A stretch of 64,000 bases of DNA from Chlorogloeopsis fritschii PCC 6912 (GTDB lineage Bacteria; Cyanobacteriota; Cyanobacteriia; Cyanobacteriales; Nostocaceae): positions 52,511 to 116,510 of the forward strand of contig NZ_AJLN01000152.1 of NCBI RefSeq assembly GCF_000317285.1, read 5' to 3'. Numbering within the stretch: position 1 is the stretch's first letter; each line of letters starts with the position of its first letter. Below, piece by piece: positions 32,959 through 42,549 of this stretch. The notes below the pieces were generated by a model, which searched no databases, had not been told where the DNA came from, and worked only from the letters and a program-made list of their open reading frames with translations. A program made the translations under genes and the position numbers.

Positions 32959-35379
32959 ATGGAATTCTTGAACAAGATTTCACAGAAGTTTAGGTTTTTG
33001 CTGAAGTCGCTGTTTTATTTGCAATATATTCCGCAAGCATTTTTGTATTCATTAAAGCGCGATCGCTACGAGCGCTACTATCTTCCCAAGCGTGGTTCTG
33101 AATCATTAGTTACCCCTGGAAAACTTCTGCAAATTAAACCTAGCGAAAGAGGATTTCACATCTATTTTGAACAAGCAGAACTTGAAATTGATTTCCTGAC
33201 TCACGATTTAGTCCGACTGAATTGGTCGCCTGGTCTTCTCCCCATTCCTTATGCCATTGCTACTCAAGATTGGGATTTGGTTGAAGTTTCTTTAGAAGAA
33301 AAAGAAGATTGCGCCATTATTAAAAGTGATAGTTTGACTATAGAAGTTACTGTTAATGGATATGTTAGGTTCTTCAATCAAGCGGTCGAAGTTCTCAGAG
33401 AAGAACTTCCGCCTCAATGGTATGGTGAACGTTTGGTGCATCAAGCTCAATTACGCTCAGAAGAACATATTTATGGATTAGGCGAACGTGCCTCTACACT
33501 AAATTTACGGGCTGCAAAAAATCCTCAGCAAAAGCCTAAAACCTACCAGATGTGGAACTATGATCCGGCTGGCTACGGTTCGGGAATAGATCCGATGTAT
33601 ATCTGTATCCCGGTTTATATGGGCTTACATCAGGCAGGAAGTTATCTTGTTTTTTATGAGAATTCCTTTCGCGCCGAATTCACGTTTGCTGATGTTACTA
33701 CCGCAGCGTTTGCAGGCGGATCGCTTCGCTATTACATGACTATTGGCGAACCTGCTGACTTGATTGAACGCTACACTCAATTAACCGGTCGTGCATCCCT
33801 GCCACCCCGTTGGGCATTGGGCTATCATCAATCCCGTTGGGGCTACTATACTGAAGCGGCAATTCGCCAAGAAGTTGCAGCCTTTCAAAACAATAAGTTG
33901 CCTTTGAGTGCCGTTCATCTCGATATTGACTGTCAGGTTGCCCATCGCCCATTTACAATCGACCCGATTCGTTTCCCGGATCTCGACGGCTTTATTCAAG
34001 AGTTATTGCAATTAGGCGTTCACGTCATTGCCATCAATAATCCCGGTGTGAAATTTAGCCGAGCCAGTAATTTATTTATCGAAGGACAAATTCTCAATGC
34101 CTTTTGCAAGTATCCCGATGGACAACTTGTCATCGCACCCGTGTGGGCAGGCGGAAAAGCGTTCCCTGATTTTACTAATCCCAAGGTGCGATTGTGGTGG
34201 AGCCGTCAATATGCTTACCTCTTAGACATTGGTGTGGCAGGCTTTTGGCACGATATGAATGAACCTGCAACGTTTGTCTCTTGGGGCGATCGCACACTTC
34301 CTCAAGTGGCTCAACACAGCATGGAAGGAAGAGGGGGCAATCATCGCGAGGCACACAATCTCTACGGAATGCTCGAAGCAGAAGCCGCCTACGAAAGTCT
34401 CCGTCAATTTCGTCCAGAGCAACGCCCGTTTATTGTATCGCGATCGGGGTGGGCTGGGCTGCAACGCTATGCCTGGACGTGGACGGGCGATGTTGCAAGT
34501 ACTTGGGATGCTTTACGACAAACGATCTCAATCATTGTGGGATTGGGGCTGTCTGGAATTCCCTATAGTGGCTCTGACATTGGCGGCTTTCAAGGCAATC
34601 CAACCGCAGAACTTTATCTGCGCTGGTTTCAGATGGCGACGTTTTTCACCTTCTATCGAACCCACTGCGCGATTAGTGTTGTCCCGCGTACTCCATGGAC
34701 TTATGGTGAACCGTATTTGAGCATCCTGCGTCGATTCCTTCAGTTACGCGATCGCTTAATGCCCTACTTCTACACGTTAGCTTGGGAGACTACTCAGAAA
34801 GGATATCCACCCGTGCGCCCGCTTTTTTGGTCAGATTGGACGGATTCACAGTTATGGGATGTGGAAGATGCGTTCTGCCTTGGTGATGCGCTACTAGTAT
34901 GTCCCATTGTCCAGCCAGGGAGCGATTCCCGCACGATTTATCTTCCCAAGGAACACTGGTATGATTTCTGGAACGATACGTTAATTCGGGGAAGGCAAAC
35001 GATTGATTTAGAAGCACCCCTGGATTGTATTCCGTTACTCGTAAAAGCAGGCAGTATTTTGCCCATGCAAGACGGCGAGCAACTGATTCTCCATGTTTAC
35101 CCACCCGTGTCTGGTAATAATGAAGGCTGTGTCTATAGTGATGCAGGGGATGGGTATGGCAAGTTTCGGCTCGACAAATTTTATCTCAACCGAAGTGAAA
35201 CAGGGTTAGAAATTACCTGGGAACAGCAGGGAGAGTTTGAGTTTCCTTACTCATCCATTCAATTGCAAGTTCATGGTATATCCATTCAGCAGGCATGGAT
35301 TGATGAACAAGAAGTTTTAACACCAAGGCAACAAATTGAGTGTCGCTTATTCAAACAAGTCCGCTTGCAGTTCAATTAA
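32959..35379 (+). CDS. glycoside hydrolase family 31 (alpha-glucosidase/xylosidase type)
   Basis: An 806-aa protein, cytosolic by the lack of a signal peptide. GH31 motifs are complete: N-terminal beta-sandwich with GERASTLNLR, barrel start WALGYHQSRWGYYTEA, HLDIDCQVAHRPFTID, catalytic nucleophile D432 in FWHDMNEPATF, acid/base D511 in WTGDVAST, and SGIPYSGSDIGGF, FFTFYRTHC, then C-terminal beta domains. It hydrolyses alpha-linked glucosides or xylosides; exact specificity is not readable. Its last ~75 residues are duplicated as a remnant at 6867-7125, so the genome once had a second copy. The divergent neighbour is the unknown 480-aa protein. Confidence 0.92.
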   Translation: MEFLNKISQKFRFLLKSLFYLQYIPQAFLYSLKRDRYERYYLPKRGSESLVTPGKLLQIKPSERGFHIYFEQAELEIDFLTHDLVRLNWSPGLLPIPYAIATQDWDLVEVSLEEKEDCAIIKSDSLTIEVTVNGYVRFFNQAVEVLREELPPQWYGERLVHQAQLRSEEHIYGLGERASTLNLRAAKNPQQKPKTYQMWNYDPAGYGSGIDPMYICIPVYMGLHQAGSYLVFYENSFRAEFTFADVTTAAFAGGSLRYYMTIGEPADLIERYTQLTGRASLPPRWALGYHQSRWGYYTEAAIRQEVAAFQNNKLPLSAVHLDIDCQVAHRPFTIDPIRFPDLDGFIQELLQLGVHVIAINNPGVKFSRASNLFIEGQILNAFCKYPDGQLVIAPVWAGGKAFPDFTNPKVRLWWSRQYAYLLDIGVAGFWHDMNEPATFVSWGDRTLPQVAQHSMEGRGGNHREAHNLYGMLEAEAAYESLRQFRPEQRPFIVSRSGWAGLQRYAWTWTGDVASTWDALRQTISIIVGLGLSGIPYSGSDIGGFQGNPTAELYLRWFQMATFFTFYRTHCAISVVPRTPWTYGEPYLSILRRFLQLRDRLMPYFYTLAWETTQKGYPPVRPLFWSDWTDSQLWDVEDAFCLGDALLVCPIVQPGSDSRTIYLPKEHWYDFWNDTLIRGRQTIDLEAPLDCIPLLVKAGSILPMQDGEQLILHVYPPVSGNNEGCVYSDAGDGYGKFRLDKFYLNRSETGLEITWEQQGEFEFPYSSIQLQVHGISIQQAWIDEQEVLTPRQQIECRLFKQVRLQFN

Positions 35380-35873
35380 CTTGACACAAACAAGAATTTA
35401 TGCATACTTAATTTTGGTAATGAAGCAGCAATTGTTCTAAGAATTTCAATAGACCGAAAAGTTACGCGATCGCCTTACCCGACGGTTAAAAGTACACATA
35501 GCACTCTGTCGGAAAAATAGGCATTTTATTTAGTTGCGCGGAGCGATCGCCAAAAAACAGTAGTTTCAGCCATATTATACTTTTATTGCAAATTGTAACG
35601 AAGCTATGGTATGCTTGCGTTAACGTAATAAACGCCTTGTCATTATTCAATAGCCAGCAGGTTCGGTTCATGTTGCAGGTAACAATCTCTTCTTTCGCCT
35701 TAAATAGTTGTGATTGTCCACCTTAAGGTGCAGCGTCAGCCTTGCAGCGATCGGAAGTATTTGCAGTAAGTGGTGTAGGAAACTAGGCGAACTCTAAATC
35801 AGCATTGGCGCGATCGCCCTTTGGGACTTTGGGAGCATCGTATCCAACGAGTTTAGCCTATTAATTTGGCTGC
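35380..35873. other. gene-free spacer
   Basis: Nearly 500 bp with several HIP1-like sites and no coding frame of quality. A perfect 12-bp palindrome CACCTTAAGGTG (35719-35730) lies in it, reminiscent of a MerR-type operator but with no regulator gene next to it. Confidence 0.4.
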
Positions 35874-35990
35874 TTATAGTCTAACGTACCATTTGATGTA
35901 TAACTGCATTAATTTTTGTCGCTGTGGTCTGCTATCTTGTAACGCTTCGTAGATACTTGGCCACTTGCGTCTAAATACTGGTGATAGCGA
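35874..35990 (-). other. possible transposase N-terminal fragment joined to prfC
   Basis: Immediately after the truncated prfC frame the minus strand encodes [20 protein letters not shown] and PQRQKLMQLYIK in another frame, with no relation to prfC. The style recalls the start of a cyanobacterial transposase, but I cannot verify this. It marks the breakpoint where prfC was cut. Confidence 0.25.
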
Positions 35991-37074
35991 TAAATACTTC
36001 CACGGTATCCCGTTCTTGAGCAAACAACTTTTGGGGATGAGATAACCGGATAGTTTTACCTGTACGGGCATGGTTAACTAGCATGTCTTTTTCAAACTTA
36101 CCAGAGCAGACCCGCAAAAAAGCAATGCGATCGCGGTGTTTGGGGTCCATGTTGGCTTGTAACTTGAACACAAACCCAGAAAACTCTGGATAGGTAGGGG
36201 GAATTTGACCTTTGTTACTTTCGTGGGGAGTTGGCTTAAGTCCATATTCCAAAAATGACTCTAGGAACAACTCCACACCAAAGTTGTTCATGGCGCTGCC
36301 AAAAAACACTGGTGTCATCTTACCCTGATGCACTGCTTCTAAGTCGAAGGTCGAACCTACCCCATCAAGAATCTCTAGGTCTTCTTTGAGCTGGTAGTAT
36401 AACTCTGGCTCTAGAAGCGACTCAATCCTTGGATCTCCCAAGGAGATAGTGGTATCTGCGGCTTTTTTGCTGCCATGAGCAGCTGTCTTTTGAAACAGAT
36501 GAATTTGCTGATGGCGACGGTCAAAAACCCCTCGAAATTGGTCACCCGTACCAATAGGCCAATTGATAACATAAGTTGAAAGTCCTAACTCTCGCTCAAT
36601 TTCATCAATTAGTTCTAAAGGTGACATACTGGGACGATCCAGCTTGTTAATAAAGGTGAAGATAGGCAGAGAACGCAATCGGCAAACTTCAAATAGTTTG
36701 CGAGTTTGTGTTTCCAATCCCTTAGCAGCATCAATAAGCATAACTGCATTATCGGCAGCCGCTAGGGTTCGGTAAGTATCTTCACTGAAATCTTGGTGTC
36801 CTGGCGTATCTAGTAGATTAAGTAGAAACCCTTGGTACTCGAATTGTAAGACTGTTGAAGTGATGGAGATACCCCGTTGTTGCTCCATTGCCATCCAATC
36901 TGAGGTAGCGTGGCGTTGGGCGCGACGGGCTTTTACAGAACCGGCTTGCTGAATAGCTCCTCCGTAGAGTAGCAGCTTTTCGGTAAGTGTCGTTTTACCT
37001 GCGTCTGGGTGAGAGATGATCGCAAAGTTACGCCGACGATCTATTTCTTGCGGGGCGATCGCATCCCGTAATTC
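35971..37074 (-). pseudogene. prfC: truncated peptide chain release factor 3
   Basis: The frame holds the complete GTPase region of RF3: [20 protein letters not shown] (P-loop), [17 protein letters not shown] (switch), [22 protein letters not shown] and later [13 protein letters not shown] and [19 protein letters not shown]. It ends at [10 protein letters not shown] followed by a foreign tail, leaving ~365 codons of a family length near 530. At the 5' end the frame has no start codon; the nearest ATG (37085) is out of frame. So both ends are damaged. RF3 recycles RF1/RF2 and is dispensable in bacteria. Confidence 0.85.
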
Positions 37075-37099
37075 TCAAATTTCATGAAAATTTTTGAGA

Positions 37100-37705
37100 T
37101 TAGAAAAGGTTTTCTAGTTGGTCATAAGAAAAGTAAGCGTTTAGACCAGCTCCAGTATATCCAGTAAACAACCACAACAATGCACGACCGCTATCAAGTA
37201 GAGTAAATAACCAAGCTTCTGTTGGTCGTTTGGTTGGAATGGCAACAGGTGTAAAAGCAATCCCTTGATTACCCAAGACAATCGTGGCAATAGCCTTAGC
37301 TCGTGGCATATGAAAATCAGATGTTATTAAGTAAACATGGCGAATCTCATGGCGTTTGAAATTATCAATTAGGGTAGTAAAGTTCGTCACAGTATCGACA
37401 GCTTCATAATTCAGATGTATCCGATTTTTTGATATATTGGCTTCTCGAAAAATGGGACGTACTTGCTCAGGAGGTAAACCAGAAGAAACCCAAATATCTA
37501 AAGAAGAATGCCTCTGGGCAAATTGAGCCGTAAACTTTGGCCGAGTAGGGCTACCCCCTAGCATGAGAATAGCTTGAGGACGAGGTGCTTGATAATAAGC
37601 TACGCTCAACCGGAAAATAATGATGCTATAAACCCAAAGAGGGATAGCAGCAATGATAAGAAAAAGGAAATGGTACTTCTTGAGCTTTTTATAAGTAAAA
37701 ATCAT
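37100..37705 (-). CDS. YdcF/SanA-family (DUF218) membrane protein
   Basis: About 201 aa. An N-terminal membrane anchor (YHFLFLIIAAIPLWVYSIII) is followed by the DUF218 domain: AILMLGG near the start, WVSSGLPPEQ, NYEAVDTVTNF, VYLITSDFHMPRAKAI, as in the YdcF/ElyC/SanA family tied to envelope integrity. The ATG at 37705 has AGAGGGCAG upstream and is preferred over 37738. Promoter module H lies ~220 nt upstream. It is divergent from the serine-hydrolase gene, which carries its own module I. Confidence 0.85.
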   Translation of the reverse strand: MIFTYKKLKKYHFLFLIIAAIPLWVYSIIIFRLSVAYYQAPRPQAILMLGGSPTRPKFTAQFAQRHSSLDIWVSSGLPPEQVRPIFREANISKNRIHLNYEAVDTVTNFTTLIDNFKRHEIRHVYLITSDFHMPRAKAIATIVLGNQGIAFTPVAIPTKRPTEAWLFTLLDSGRALLWLFTGYTGAGLNAYFSYDQLENLF

Positions 37706-37928
37706 CTGCCCTCTTATAAAGCTTTTATCAGTCCACATTCAGTTTTTCACCTAGTAGAGAGTGTAAATGAATAGTTAAAAAGCTTACCTACAATTAAAAT
37801 TTGATTTTCTTAATCCAATTTTCTCTATTGTTCAAATTACTCCGTGAAGAAGTAGCTGAACAGCGTAGCACAAAAGAATAATCATCAACTTAAAAATTAC
37901 ATCAATGCTGGAAATCCCCATAGCTAGA

Positions 37929-37960
37929 AAGTTAAGTATAGATAGTGGAAATATAGTGGA
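37929..37960 (-). promoter_or_regulatory. TCCAC-module promoter H (upstream of YdcF gene)
   Basis: The minus strand reads TCCACTATATTTCCAC (37960-37945), 10 nt, then TAACTT (37934-37929). Half-sites, period and spacing agree with the other copies; the AG at the centre of the repeat is AT here. Confidence 0.65.
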
Positions 37961-38253
37961 TAAATTATTATTACGTGCCCAATTCTTACCTAAGATATAA
38001 TTTGGCTATTTCTTTAGAGAGAGTTAATATTTCCACAAACAAAAAGAAGTTATCAATATCTTAGCGAATGCTTTATAATCCTAAAAATTTAAAAATACTT
38101 ACCATATGTTTCTGTAATCAAATAATTTTGATTCTTCTATATTTAAGATATTGGCGCTATAACAGTAATATCTATCTCTAGGTAAAAATATTTAATTCAA
38201 ACGACAGAAATTAAAAAGCAGGTTGGTTTTGAGGAGAGAAACATAAGCGAGCC

Positions 38254-38285
38254 TCCACGGATTTTCCACTATTTAGACTTAATTT
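38254..38285 (+). promoter_or_regulatory. TCCAC-module promoter I (upstream of serine hydrolase gene)
   Basis: TCCACGGATTTTCCAC (38254-38269), 10 nt, then TAATTT (38280-38285). Predicted transcription start is ~55 nt before the ATG at 38349. Confidence 0.68.
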
Positions 38286-38348
38286 AAATCTAAAACCTAT
38301 AAGTTAATCAGTAATGCTCTTGTCTAAATAGTCGGTTGATAAAAACGT

Positions 38349-40364
38349 ATGTATAATCTCAGAAAGCTGATTTGTTGGGTAATGGTAGGCATCCTATTTT
38401 TTTCCCTGCCTGCTTTACCTGGCTGGACTCAAGATACACCCAATTTTCCGCTTTCAGAACCTCAACAGCAACAACCTATTACACCAGAACCACCTGTACA
38501 ACCATCTCCTACTGCACCTGGATTAAATGAACCCCAGGAATTTGAAGCCTTTGTAGACAAAATCATCAATGAGGAACTGTCAAAGTCTCACATCCCTGGC
38601 GCAGTCATTTCTGTAGTTAAAGATGGGAAACTCTTTTTTGCTAAAGGCTACGGCTACGCGAACGTAGAAAAAAAGATACCAGTAGTTGCAGATAAAACCC
38701 TGTTTCGCCTAGCCTCTATTTCAAAGCTATTTACAGCTACAGCCGCAATGCAGTTGTACGAACGAGGAAAGCTTGACTTAGATGCTCCTGTTAACAACTA
38801 CCTGACAGACTTCCAGCTGGAAAACCCTTACCCTGAACCAGCCAAAGTTGCTCAGTTGATGACCCACACTGACGGTACGACGAAGCGACGAATCAGTATT
38901 GCAGCTCGTACAGAAGCCGAAATGATACCTTTAGTCGATTACTTACCTAAGTATATGCCACCGATTGTGTGGCCTCCTGGTAAAATATATAGCTATTCCA
39001 GCCATAGCACCGCTTTATTAGGCTATTTAGTGGAAAAAATTTCTGGTATTCCCTTCATTGAATATATTGACAAAAACATCTTCCAGCCATTGTCCATGCG
39101 TCGGAGTACGTTTCTTCAGCCACCCCCGCCAGCTTTAGTTAATGATTTGGCTGTGGGCTATCAGTATCAAAATGGCAACTTTAAACCTGTTCCATATTTG
39201 TATTTGAATATTGCCCCAGCTGCGGCTATGAGTGCAACGGCTACAGATATGGCTCGCTTTATGATTGCTCACCTACTGCTTGGTCGCTACGAAAACTCGC
39301 GCATTTTGGAAGAAGATACTGTAAGGCTGATGCATGAACAGCACTTCACCCACCATCCCAAATTACCGGGTACTGGCTACAGTTTTCGCGAACGTTTGGA
39401 AAACAACATTCGCATGATTGGACATGTGGGAAGCTTGCGGGGGTATTCTAGCTCTCTCACCCTCATGCCGGAGCAAAATATTGGTATTTTTATTGCTACT
39501 AACAGCTTTAGTGGAGTGCATGGAGAATTCCTAACTAAATTTTTAGACCGCTATTTTCCAATTACCGAAAAACCTGCACCTGTTAAACCACTTACCCTTA
39601 CCGATGCTCAACTTGAACGCTTCACTGGCACTTACCGAGATTTAGAGTATCCCCGCCACACCTTCGCTAAGGTAACTGCACCGTTTGAGCATATCAATAT
39701 TAACAAAGGTGACAACGGTACTTTGGTGATTAGTACCCCTGGTTTGTTCTTCCTGGGAAATGCTCCAAAATTGCGGTTAGTACCTGTGGAACCAATGTTA
39801 TTCAAGAGAGTTGATGATGACGCTTATACAGCCTTTGGTGAGGATAGCACGGGCAATATTGCCTTTGCCTTTAATCCACTTTGGCCCAAAATCGGAGCCT
39901 TTGAGCGAGTACCGTGGTATGAAACTATTTGGGTACTATTAGGAATTGTTGGCTTTTGTGCGATTGTTTTTGTATCAGCCGTCATAGTCTATCCAATACG
40001 CCCTCTCATTCGTCGTCTGAGAAGAAAGCGTATTACGTCTCAACAGCAGTTAAATAATGCTTGGGTAGTAGCTGGTCTGGTTAGTATTTTAAATTTAGTG
40101 TTTTTAATTGGCTTACCTTTGTCACTTTGGATAATTGGCTTATGGAAGCTGGTGTATGGTGTTCCTAGTATTGTAGTAGCGTTACTTTGTCTGCCACTGA
40201 TAACTACTATTCTGTCTTTGGGGTTATTGATGTTTACAGTATTAGCTTGGTTTAAGAATTATTGGTCTTTGAGCAGACGAATTCACTATTCTTTAATTAC
40301 TTTAGCCGCATTAATTTTTATTCCTTGGTTGGCTTACTGGAATTTATTAGGATTTAAATTTTAA
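38349..40364 (+). CDS. exported beta-lactamase-family serine hydrolase with C-terminal membrane domain
   Basis: A 671-aa protein with a signal peptide (ends LPGWTQ), a Pro/Gln-rich linker, then a class-C beta-lactamase/DD-peptidase-like domain: S123-x-x-K126 (LASISKLF), Y216-S-S (the usual Asn replaced by Ser) and HVGSLRG for the third motif. A beta-barrel-like region (~430-520) and four C-terminal membrane helices follow. It is probably a periplasmic peptidase or esterase anchored in the membrane and acting on peptidoglycan or small esters (inference). Promoter module I places it in the putative regulon. Confidence 0.87.
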   Translation: MYNLRKLICWVMVGILFFSLPALPGWTQDTPNFPLSEPQQQQPITPEPPVQPSPTAPGLNEPQEFEAFVDKIINEELSKSHIPGAVISVVKDGKLFFAKGYGYANVEKKIPVVADKTLFRLASISKLFTATAAMQLYERGKLDLDAPVNNYLTDFQLENPYPEPAKVAQLMTHTDGTTKRRISIAARTEAEMIPLVDYLPKYMPPIVWPPGKIYSYSSHSTALLGYLVEKISGIPFIEYIDKNIFQPLSMRRSTFLQPPPPALVNDLAVGYQYQNGNFKPVPYLYLNIAPAAAMSATATDMARFMIAHLLLGRYENSRILEEDTVRLMHEQHFTHHPKLPGTGYSFRERLENNIRMIGHVGSLRGYSSSLTLMPEQNIGIFIATNSFSGVHGEFLTKFLDRYFPITEKPAPVKPLTLTDAQLERFTGTYRDLEYPRHTFAKVTAPFEHININKGDNGTLVISTPGLFFLGNAPKLRLVPVEPMLFKRVDDDAYTAFGEDSTGNIAFAFNPLWPKIGAFERVPWYETIWVLLGIVGFCAIVFVSAVIVYPIRPLIRRLRRKRITSQQQLNNAWVVAGLVSILNLVFLIGLPLSLWIIGLWKLVYGVPSIVVALLCLPLITTILSLGLLMFTVLAWFKNYWSLSRRIHYSLITLAALIFIPWLAYWNLLGFKF

Positions 40365-40689
40365 CAACATTGTTAATTTTTATCTCTAAAAAGATTGCTA
40401 AAGTTGATCGAGATTCACTCAGGTTCAGGTAATTATAAAATTGCACAAATTCATAACAAATTAATTTCAGCAAAGCTCTGCATTCCTACCCTGCGGGAAG
40501 GCGTTCACGTAGCGTGTCGCTTTGCGACTCAGCGCCTAATGCGCTTACTCTGTGTTCCTCTGCATTTAAAAAAAGCTCAGATTTAACGTAAAGCGGAAGG
40601 TAAACCCATTAACAGATAGAAGAGCAATATTAGCTAGAGATTTAAATTGAAAAAAGTGAGATTTCTTTCCAAAGGTATACTCTATATAA
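40365..40689. other. gene-free spacer with repeat-like block
   Basis: Contains a GC-rich block (40480-40545: ctgcgggaaggcg, cgtagcgtgtcgctttg) of the kind dispersed in Nostocales spacers; otherwise nothing is seen. Confidence 0.4.
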
Positions 40690-41028
40690 TTTCCCCCAAC
40701 AGCTCCGAAAATAACTAAACTACTGGCATCAAGAGGAGTCAGACCTCCCTATATTACAAGTATTGACTCTGCAACGGCAGTACTGCGTGCGCTTGGTAAA
40801 TATCTTCATGGCAAAGAATTACGTTCAGGGAACATTGCACCATTGCTTGTAGCTTCATTAACAGATACTATGAGCTATCATCTTCCTAACCAACTTGTTG
40901 AAACTCTGACTACTTGGGGAGGATGGATGAGTGCATCATCGCCCAAAGCTGTAGACAATGTGCGCTCAGAAATCATCTCTCGCTGGGTAGTAAAGCAATA
41001 TCCCCAACGACCACCTCAAGAAACTTGA
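40690..41028 (+). pseudogene. N-terminal fragment of the unrecognised 480-aa family, copy 3
   Basis: Open from just after a TAA at 40687, with no start codon, the frame reads KITKLLASRGVRPPYITSID, SATAVLRALGKYLHGKELRS, then LTTWGGWMSASSPKAVDNVR and SEIISRWVVKQYPQRPPQET and stops. It aligns with residues ~5-105 of the proteins at 31171 and 49922, then is cut before the Gly-rich block. It is closer to copy 1 (the TWGGW motif is shared). Confidence 0.85.
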
Positions 41029-41053
41029 TGGACGTTACCTAAATAATATTTTT

Positions 41054-41398
41054 ATGACTATCAAAGAAATTCTGCTCCAAGAAATTGAATCCTCTCCAGA
41101 GTCCCTCCTAGAAGAAACTCTTGATTTTCTACGCTTTTTGAAGACTAAGCAAGAATCAGCCAAAAAAGATACGCAATCCCCGCACATTAAGCCAGAAACA
41201 CCAGGTTCCGATACCCTAAATCAACCACAAGAAAAACCGACAGACAATTCTCAACTACCTTACCGTCCGGCTTCCGGCCGTTCCATTCTCAGACACGCAG
41301 GCACCTGGGCAGGTGATGACTTCGATGAGTGTCTTCAGTCTGTTTACGCCACTCGTGGCAAAGCCAAGTTCGATTATGACTTAAATCCTTTTGAGTAA
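41054..41398 (+). CDS. VapB-like antitoxin of a PIN toxin pair
   Basis: A 114-aa protein. The N-terminus ([32 protein letters not shown]) resembles DUF2281-type antitoxins. A Gln/Pro-rich linker is followed by a C-terminal toxin-binding-like segment ([20 protein letters not shown]). Its stop overlaps the ATG of the PIN gene, the typical antitoxin-toxin coupling. It neutralises the PIN RNase and probably represses the pair. Confidence 0.78.
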   Translation: MTIKEILLQEIESSPESLLEETLDFLRFLKTKQESAKKDTQSPHIKPETPGSDTLNQPQEKPTDNSQLPYRPASGRSILRHAGTWAGDDFDECLQSVYATRGKAKFDYDLNPFE

Positions 41399-41760
41399 TG
41401 TACCTGCTAGATACTAATCACTGTAGTGCTATCATTCTTGGCGAACCAAACGTCATTCGTCGAATAACTGAGGTTGGAGAATTAAACATCGCTACCTGTG
41501 TAATTGTGCAGGGAGAACTTACATATATGATGGAAAATTCTGCACAAAGGGAAACTAATCTTGTTAGGTTGACAGAATTTATTGAAGATATACGTATTTA
41601 CTCTTTGATTGAGGATACTGCTATCATATATGGTCAACTCAAAGCAGCCTTAATGAGACAATTTGGACCCAAGGAAAAAAGCAAGCGGAGAAAAATTCAG
41701 GTGACAGACCTGGGCTTTGATGAAAATGACCTTTGGATTGCTGCTGTAGCTCTACTTTGA
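41398..41760 (+). CDS. VapC-like PIN-domain toxin, C-terminally truncated
   Basis: A 120-aa PIN domain: [12 protein letters not shown] (first Asp), [10 protein letters not shown] (Glu), and [14 protein letters not shown] (third acidic block). PIN toxins usually run ~20 residues further to a V-S-x-D-x-D-F strand that carries the last metal ligand; here a stop follows AVALL. The RNase active site is therefore probably incomplete. Downstream sequence has no obvious continuation in another frame. Confidence 0.8.
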   Translation: MYLLDTNHCSAIILGEPNVIRRITEVGELNIATCVIVQGELTYMMENSAQRETNLVRLTEFIEDIRIYSLIEDTAIIYGQLKAALMRQFGPKEKSKRRKIQVTDLGFDENDLWIAAVALL

Positions 41761-41784
41761 AGAATTGGTATTAAGGGTCTGGTG

Positions 41785-42050
41785 ATGTTGCCCATCATGC
41801 TTCCCTTGGTGGCGATCGTCAGTTAGCTGCAAAAACCTTTCTCACTGCGGCAGAACACAGCCTGCGATTGCTTGCCTATACAGAGGCTTCCGAACTTGCC
41901 CAACGCGGTGTTGAGCACTGCCAGTATCTCAATGACAGCTTGAGAGTGCGATCGCATCTAAGATTGCTCAAGATTTATGTCATGGCAGGGGTGAGGCGCG
42001 ATCGCACTTTTATCCTCGAAAAATTAAACGTGATAAGCAGTTATTACTAA
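41785..42050 (+). pseudogene. fragment of a large ATPase/TPR regulator
   Basis: The frame reads VAHHASLGGDRQLAAKTFLT, AAEHSLRLLAYTEASELAQR, GVEHCQYLNDSLRVRSHLRL. This helical repeat style is found C-terminal to AAA-type ATPases in LuxR/BTAD-like bacterial regulators. It has no start and no ATPase part, and ends in unrelated sequence. Confidence 0.5.
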
Positions 42051-42186
42051 ACTTTTATCAGAACTATATATTGCTTCCACCCTTGGATATTGGTCATGCA
42101 CCCACCAGACTTTGATTCTGTTACCTTTTCTTGGGGCGCTACCAGACAAAATTTAACCAGCGTTTTGCATCATCTGAGCAAACTGA

Positions 42187-42528
42187 CTAGATGGCATCAC
42201 TTTGACGCTCAACGGTGGTAGTCCTTGAATCTGGTGTTTCTCTAGGGTCATACGTACCCTGGTATGTAGTAAATATTTTGTACCCAGGTAATACTAACGC
42301 AATACCATAAGCATCATGAATTGTTCCAGGGTATCTGTATGGTTCATCATCTGGAGTGTTGCCACCTAAACGAATTTTTAATCCAGGGAACCAAATGTAC
42401 AAGCCAGGAATTAATAAGTCCATGCTGTATGCAATAGCTCTCAAATCCTCTTCATCTTTGTTTAGAGAGGTTGATTTAGTAGAGGTATTGATTTTCGTAA
42501 AGATAGACATGGATTTTTTACTAATCAT
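42187..42528 (-). CDS. hypothetical protein
   Basis: A 113-aa soluble protein with an N-terminal Ser/Thr/Lys-rich stretch and a central block SMDLLIPGLYIWFPGLKIRL, then DDEPYRYPGTIHDAYGIALV and LPGYKIFTTYQGTYD. No signal peptide and no known motif. An internal ATG seven codons in (MSIFTKI) is an equally possible start. It lies alone between gene fragments. Function is unknown. Confidence 0.45.
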   Translation of the reverse strand: MISKKSMSIFTKINTSTKSTSLNKDEEDLRAIAYSMDLLIPGLYIWFPGLKIRLGGNTPDDEPYRYPGTIHDAYGIALVLPGYKIFTTYQGTYDPRETPDSRTTTVERQSDAI

Positions 42529-42549
42529 CTAACTTAATACTGCCTTATA

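Larger units (their letters stand above)
37739..38348. other. divergent intergenic region with two TCCAC modules
   Basis: This 610-bp AT-rich region separates the YdcF and serine-hydrolase genes. Apart from modules H (minus) and I (plus), placed ~300 bp apart and pointing outward, no gene or repeat is seen. Confidence 0.6.

Noticed and set aside
34259..34720. Open frame of 153 codons inside the GH31 gene
   Set aside because: Same strand, other frame, fully within the catalytic barrel region of an intact enzyme; composition is not protein-like.
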